Shown piece after piece: positions 30,002 through 34,927 of a stretch of 34,927 nt of DNA; the first letter of the stretch is position 1, and each line of letters begins with the position of its first letter. Where the stretch lies: the NCBI GenBank assembly GCA_947498315.1, contig CANMLD010000019.1, positions 1 through 34,927 on the forward strand, written 5' to 3'. Both the position numbers and the translations under genes were made by a program. The stretch is from Pseudomonadota bacterium. GTDB taxonomy: Bacteria; Myxococcota_A; UBA9042; GCA-2863065. Under the pieces are notes generated by a model. That model did no database searches and was not told where the DNA came from. It worked only from the letters and a program-made list of their open reading frames with translations.

Positions 30002-30949
30002 ATGACGAACGTGACAGGGCGAGCCAGTGCGCCCGGCAAGGTCATCCTCGCGGGCGAACATTTCGCCGTTCACGGCGTTCCTGCGCTCGCCCTTCCCTTT
30101 ACAGGGGCGTGCACGACCGTGAGCGTGGCCCCTGCTCCACCCGAGACCGTCACACTCACCGCGGCGCTGAGCGAGAACGATCACGCCCGTGCGCTCACGG
30201 TGGTCGAGGCCGCGCTCACCCGGCTCGCGCTACCGCGCGCGTGGACCGTGTCAGTCGACTCCACGATCCCTGTGGGTTTTGGGCTTGGGTCTTCTGCCGC
30301 TTTCGCCGTCGCGCTAGTTCGGGCATTGCTCATGGCAGCCGGGCTCAGCGCGACGCCGGAAGACGTACGGGAGCATGCACACGCCCTAGAGCGGCTCTTT
30401 CATGGCTCACCCTCGGGCCTAGACGACTCGGTCGTCGCTTACGAAACTCCGATCGCTTTTCGGCGAGGTGAGGCCCCCGAGCGGCTCGTCCCTGGAGCGC
30501 ACTTTCGCTTCGTGCTCGGTGCCGTGGGCTACGCCGGTTCGACCATGGAGGCAGTGGCATCTGTAAGACGGAGGGCTGAGGCCGATCCGCCGTGGTTCTC
30601 GAAGCTCAAAGACTCGGCCGGTAGCGCGGTGAGTCAGGCGCGCACCGCGCTGGAGTCCGGGGACGCGCATGCGCTCGGGCGTGCACTCGATGACTCTCAT
30701 GGGCTCCTGCAAGAGATCGGTGTTTCGACGCCTGAGCTCGATAGTTTGGTGGTAGCAGCGCGCGACGCCGGCGCCCTAGGTGCCAAGTTGACCGGCGCGG
30801 GCTGGGGCGGCTTCATGATGGCGCTGGTGACGCCGAACCGACATGCCGGGGTTCGTGACGCCCTTTCGAAAGCAGGGGCCACCCTCGTTCTCGAGCTCGA
30901 CGTCGGCCCCGTTCCGGAGAACCGCCGTGGCTCTGACGGCTCTAAATAA
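30002..30949 (+). CDS. mvk: mevalonate kinase (GHMP family)
   Basis: ASAPGKVILAGEHFAVHGVPALALPF; VGFGLGSSAAFAVALVRAL; KLTGAGWGGFMMAL. Confidence 0.88.
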   Translation: MTNVTGRASAPGKVILAGEHFAVHGVPALALPFTGACTTVSVAPAPPETVTLTAALSENDHARALTVVEAALTRLALPRAWTVSVDSTIPVGFGLGSSAAFAVALVRALLMAAGLSATPEDVREHAHALERLFHGSPSGLDDSVVAYETPIAFRRGEAPERLVPGAHFRFVLGAVGYAGSTMEAVASVRRRAEADPPWFSKLKDSAGSAVSQARTALESGDAHALGRALDDSHGLLQEIGVSTPELDSLVVAARDAGALGAKLTGAGWGGFMMALVTPNRHAGVRDALSKAGATLVLELDVGPVPENRRGSDGSK

Positions 30950-30984
30950 ACGCAATCATTGACTTCCCCCTGTAGAGGCACTTC

Positions 30985-31968
30985 ATGAACGGACGAGCTA
31001 CTGCCAGAGCAAGCGCCAACATCGCGCTCGTGAAGTACTGGGGCAAACGTGATCCCACGCTGAACCTGCCCGCAAGAGGCAGCTTCTCCGTCACCTTGGC
31101 CGGCCTCACCACCACGACAACCGTGACGATCGGCGCGAGCCGTGGCGAGGACCAGCTCGTCCTGAACGGCGAGCTGGCAGATGCCGGCGTGCTGAAGAAG
31201 GCGAAGAGGGTCCTCGACCCACTCCGCGACCGCGCGGGGGCTCGCGCGGCCTTCCAAGTCAGCTCGAACAATGACTTCCCGACAGGTGCTGGACTCGCGT
31301 CGAGCGCCTCTGGTCTCGCGGCGCTCGCCGTGGCGACGGCTGGAGCGCTCGGCCTCGAACTCGACTCGGCAGAGCTCAGCCGCGTCGCGCGCGTCGGCTC
31401 CGGCTCAGCTTGCCGCAGCCTTTACGGCGGCTACGTCGAGTGGCTGGCCGGAGAGCGAGCCGACGGCGTGGATTCGTATGCCGTGCCACGATTCGACGCC
31501 GACTGGTGGGATCTCCGTGTCGTCGTAGCCGTCGTCGCCCCGGGTAAGAAGGCGGTCAGCAGTACCGACGGCATGACGCACACAAAGGACACGAGCCCTT
31601 TCCACGAACCTTTCTTGGCGACAGTGGACGGCGACCTGAGCGCGGCGAAGGCGGCCGTCTTCGCGCGGGATCTCTCAGCGCTCGGCCAGGTGGCGGAGCG
31701 CAGCTCCCTCCGGATGCATGCGGCGATGCAAGGTGCTGATCCCGCGCTCGTCTACCTCGCTCCCGAGAGCTGGGTCGTCATTTCAGCCGTTCGGAAGCTG
31801 CAAGAAGCTGGCGTGCCGGTGTTCTTCACCGCGGACGCGGGGCCGAACATCAAGGTCTTCACGACGCCTGAAGCTCAGGACACCGTGCGGTCCGCTTTGA
31901 TCGACCTCCCCGTGGTGCGCCGCCTCGTAGCGGCACGCCCAGGTGGCGCCGCCGAGCGCATCGAGTGA
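30985..31968 (+). CDS. mvaD: diphosphomevalonate decarboxylase
   Basis: ASANIALVKYWGKRDPTLNLPARGSFSVTL; NDFPTGAGLASSASGLAALAVA; GSGSACRSLYGGYVEW. Confidence 0.94.
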   Translation: MNGRATARASANIALVKYWGKRDPTLNLPARGSFSVTLAGLTTTTTVTIGASRGEDQLVLNGELADAGVLKKAKRVLDPLRDRAGARAAFQVSSNNDFPTGAGLASSASGLAALAVATAGALGLELDSAELSRVARVGSGSACRSLYGGYVEWLAGERADGVDSYAVPRFDADWWDLRVVVAVVAPGKKAVSSTDGMTHTKDTSPFHEPFLATVDGDLSAAKAAVFARDLSALGQVAERSSLRMHAAMQGADPALVYLAPESWVVISAVRKLQEAGVPVFFTADAGPNIKVFTTPEAQDTVRSALIDLPVVRRLVAARPGGAAERIE

Positions 31969-33041
31969 TCCCCATGGCGGGTAAGGGCCTTCGCACCGCA
32001 GACGACGGCGTCGTTCGCTTCGCGCTGCCTGGCAAGCTGATGGTCGCCGGTGAATACTCCGTTCTGCGCCCGGGTGGCCTAGCCCTCGCCTTCGCCGCAG
32101 GTGTGGCGATCGAGGTCGATGCCAGCCCGGCTCGAAACACCGAAGACGGCCTGCACCTCGTGCGTCGCGACACTGGGGCGACGTGGGATGGCGAGGCAGC
32201 GGTCCCAGCCGACCTTCGCTTCCTCCTTGCCGGCGTGCGAGCGGGCGGGCTCACCGCCGGTAGCATCGCCGCGTGGGCTCCTCAGGAGACCGGGATTGGA
32301 GAAGCGAAGCAAGGCCTCGGCGGGAGCGCGGCGGCCGTGGTCGCCGGGCTCCTCGTGGCCCATCGACTCCGAGGATTACCCATTGACCGGGACCGCTTCG
32401 TGAGCGCCGCTGTCGTCGCGCACGCTGCGGAACAAGGTGGACGAGGCTCGGGCTATGACGTAGCCACAATCGCCCTCGGTGGCGCGACCTTGTGGCGTGT
32501 CGACGAGACCAAAGGCGCCGCGGTCGTCCGCGGCCATGCGACCGCGCTCTCACTGCACCCTGGCCTCGAGATCATGACCGGCTTCACCGGCAACAGCGCC
32601 AGCACGACCCAGCTCGTGGGGCGGGCCCTCGGCGCGCTGACCCTGGCAGAACGCGACGCCGCGCTCGAGGCCCTTGGCCGCCCGGTCGCACCGTTGGTTG
32701 CCGCGCTCTCAGCCGGAGACCCGACGGCGATGCGCTTAGCGGCCGACGATGCTAATGACGCGCTGAGGCGTTTCGACCGCCTGACGAATGCCGGCATCCT
32801 TACCGAGAGCATCGAGTCGTTACTCGCCACTGCCAAGGGGCTTGCGCCCTGTCGGGTCTCCGGGGCTGGAGGAGGCGACTCGGTCATCGCGTTCGACGTC
32901 GTGCCGGGCTCCCTCACTGCGCTCGAGACACGGTGGCGTTCGGCCGGATTCTCGACTCGGCGCTATGCCATCGCCACCAACGGGGCGATCGCTGAGGGCT
33001 GTCGTGAGTCCGACGTCCCGACAGAGAAATGTGCGACCTGA
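31965..33041 (+). CDS. phosphomevalonate kinase (GHMP family)
   Basis: LPGKLMVAGEYSVLRPGGLALAFA; KQGLGGSAAAVVAGLLV; VSGAGGGDSVIAF; start overlaps the mvaD stop. Confidence 0.85.
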   Translation: MIPMAGKGLRTADDGVVRFALPGKLMVAGEYSVLRPGGLALAFAAGVAIEVDASPARNTEDGLHLVRRDTGATWDGEAAVPADLRFLLAGVRAGGLTAGSIAAWAPQETGIGEAKQGLGGSAAAVVAGLLVAHRLRGLPIDRDRFVSAAVVAHAAEQGGRGSGYDVATIALGGATLWRVDETKGAAVVRGHATALSLHPGLEIMTGFTGNSASTTQLVGRALGALTLAERDAALEALGRPVAPLVAALSAGDPTAMRLAADDANDALRRFDRLTNAGILTESIESLLATAKGLAPCRVSGAGGGDSVIAFDVVPGSLTALETRWRSAGFSTRRYAIATNGAIAEGCRESDVPTEKCAT

Positions 33042-33095
33042 GCCTCAAAAGTCGTTGACCGAGCCCGAAGTGGGGTCTATAAAAGCGTCCACCTC

Positions 33096-33171
<76 letters not shown>

Positions 33172-33212
33172 GAAAAGGTTCAAAGCGGCTCGCGACAGGG
33201 AGCCAATATTTT

Positions 33213-33286
<74 letters not shown>

Positions 33287-33294
33287 CCGAAAGC

Positions 33295-33326
33295 AAAAGC
33301 CCGGAAGGTTCACCTTCCGGGCTTTT
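33295..33326. terminator. bidirectional intrinsic terminator
   Basis: AAAAGCCCGGAAGG-TTCA-CCTTCCGGGCTTTT perfect 14-bp arms. Confidence 0.9.
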
Positions 33327-33345
33327 GTGTTTTAAGCTCAGCATT

Positions 33346-33504
33346 GCGCCACTGGGGGGGCCGCCACAGCGCCACTGGGGGGGCCGCCACAGCGCCACTG
33401 GGGGGGCCGCCAAAGCGCCACTGGGGGGGCCGCCACAGCGCCACTGGGGTCTCGCCGAAGCGCCACCGGGGGCTCGCCGAAGCGCCACCGGGGGGCTCGC
33501 CGCA
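33346..33504 (+). repeat. 23-bp minisatellite, 7 copies
   Basis: GCGCCACTGGGGGGGCCGCCACA x4 nearly identical, then three diverged 22-23 bp copies. Confidence 0.97.
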
Positions 33505-33515
33505 GCGCCTTCGAA

Positions 33516-34358
33516 TCACCGCTTCTGGGACACCTTCGTCAGGATCGTCCGAAGATCGCCGCTGTCGGCGTAGAACTCTTCCGTCGCGGGCGAGTTGATG
33601 AGGATTCGCTCGACGTCTCGCAGGAGAGCCTTCGGAGAGTTCGCCTCGATCATCGTACGTGCAAGCTGCTCGACGAGGGCGTCGGCGGAATCCGGGACGA
33701 GCTCGATGAGCTCGCGGGCTTCGAGCTCGGCGATGAGCTCGCGGGCGACCCGGGGAGCCTCGCGCTCGAGCTCGCTCTGCGGAGGAAGGTAAGGCTGAAC
33801 GAACTCGATAGCGGCGGCCGAGGTCTGTCGCGCGTGCGCTACCGCGGCCGACAGCGCCGGGTCGTCCGCCGCCTTGAGCGCAGATTCGAGCGCCCACGAG
33901 AGGTCCTCGTGAGCCGCGGCCGGGACGGTCTTCTTGCCGAAACGAAGCTCGATGAGGAGGCGGCAGAGGCCGGACTTGTCCAGACGATCTTGGAAGAGCT
34001 CGAGCGCCGTGAGCCGTGCTGAGCTGCCCATGAGCTGAATGGAGTCCTTGATGACGCGGTTTACCGCCACTTCATCGCCGACGGCGGCGAGGACTGGGAT
34101 AACGTCTTCCCACAGCTCTGGGCGCGTCTCGAAGACCTTCAGGACGATGTCCTGACAGCTCTTGTGACGACGGCGTTCGAGCGCCGCCGCCGCGCAGGCA
34201 GTCACCGGCCCGGCAGGCGCGGCGGCGAGGACCTCCGCGATGGCGATGGTCGCCGCCTTGCCCTTCATCTCGTGCAGGCGCTCTACCGCCTTCACGGCAC
34301 GCGGCGTGTCAGCGAAGTTGAGGTTGCTGAGGATCTCTTCGATTGCGAGGTCTTCCAT
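33516..34358 (-). CDS. hypothetical HEAT-like repeat protein
   Basis: 280 aa, Ala/Glu/Leu-rich helical repeats (NFADTPRAVKAVERLHEMKGKAATIAIAEVLAAAP...); clean ATG. Confidence 0.7.
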   Translation of the reverse strand: MEDLAIEEILSNLNFADTPRAVKAVERLHEMKGKAATIAIAEVLAAAPAGPVTACAAAALERRRHKSCQDIVLKVFETRPELWEDVIPVLAAVGDEVAVNRVIKDSIQLMGSSARLTALELFQDRLDKSGLCRLLIELRFGKKTVPAAAHEDLSWALESALKAADDPALSAAVAHARQTSAAAIEFVQPYLPPQSELEREAPRVARELIAELEARELIELVPDSADALVEQLARTMIEANSPKALLRDVERILINSPATEEFYADSGDLRTILTKVSQKR

Positions 34359-34367
34359 TGGGCGCTT

Positions 34368-34396
34368 TCTACCCGGTTTCCATTGCCTCGGGTAGA
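34368..34396. promoter_or_regulatory. inverted repeat immediately upstream of the HEAT-like gene
   Basis: TCTACCCG-N13-CGGGTAGA, 10 bp from the ATG. Confidence 0.4.
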
Positions 34397-34568
34397 GCGG
34401 ATTTCAAGAGCAGTACAAGTATGAGCTGCCGTGCCCATTAGGAGGAGACTCAGGGGCGACGGCCGGCTGGCTTGTGCCTGCGCTAGGGAAATCCGTGTGC
34501 TTCATTTATCGTTGGCCGAGGCTCCTGTCGGACACGCTCTAGCCCCCTCACTTACCCAGCCCCCCCCC

Positions 34569-34749
34569 GGAGCGCGGGCTGATCGACTCGCTGCTAGACC
34601 TCGACGGTCTCACCGACAGCGCCCTCGAAAAGGCGCTCGATGGGGCCATCCACCTCGTTCGCGATCCCCTGTATCGGGCGGCCGCGACCTGGCTCGGTGA
34701 CGACCGGCTGAACGCGCTGATCGCGGGTGGGCAGCTCCGGTATCCATGA
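34569..34749 (+). pseudogene. possible C-terminal gene remnant
   Basis: ERGLIDSLLDLDGLTDSALEKALDGAIHLVRDPLYRAAATWLGDDRLNALIAGGQLRYP* looks coding but has an in-frame stop upstream; a C9 tract separates it from an open frame. Confidence 0.3.
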
Positions 34750-34765
34750 ACTAGGGGAACCGTTT

Positions 34766-34896
34766 CAGTGGGTCGGACAAAACTCCGATTGGCGTCCACC
34801 GGCAATTTTCTAGCATCGAGTTGCTCTCGCTCAAAGGCGGGCGATGCAGCCCGCCTTCGTCGATCGAGTACGCGCCTATCGGCGCCCAGTCGAAGC
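34766..34896 (-). repeat. 131-bp dispersed repeat, copy B (inverted relative to copy A)
   Basis: About 94% identity, ungapped, to 69-199; H2 hairpin extends to 9 bp here. Confidence 0.93.
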
Positions 34897-34927
34897 AAGA
34901 GGGCGGCTGCGTCGGCAGTCCGTGCGC

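Overview
A 34.9 kb GC-rich bacterial window with Myxococcota-like content: many lipoproteins, MopE/thrombospondin-3-type Ca-binding repeats, a MYXO-CTERM-like tail, PEGA and putative-Ig domains, and a mevalonate operon. I recognise about 26 credible CDS. They include pntA/pntB, khpA-like, trmL, ttcA, a ROK sugar kinase, glgC, and mevalonate kinase / diphosphomevalonate decarboxylase / phosphomevalonate kinase. Others are an elicitor-type transglutaminase with two P-domains, a degenerate metallophosphatase fused to a tetrahaem cytochrome, and a VWA/MopE-repeat MYXO-CTERM protein. There are also tRNA-Val(UAC) and tRNA-Asp(GUC), a bidirectional-type terminator, a 36-unit hexanucleotide array, a 23-bp minisatellite, and a 131-bp repeat in inverted orientation at the two window ends. 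The most interesting signal is in the ~600 bp gap at 18.9-19.5 kb. A near-consensus sigma54 (-24/-12) promoter sits about 85-90 bp upstream of a strong orphan intrinsic terminator, with no ORF between, which predicts a ~90-nt sigma54-dependent small RNA. An almost identical promoter (15/17 identical) sits at the right distance upstream of the transglutaminase gene 3.4 kb away, suggesting a shared sigma54 regulon. Everything was read by eye; no searches were run.
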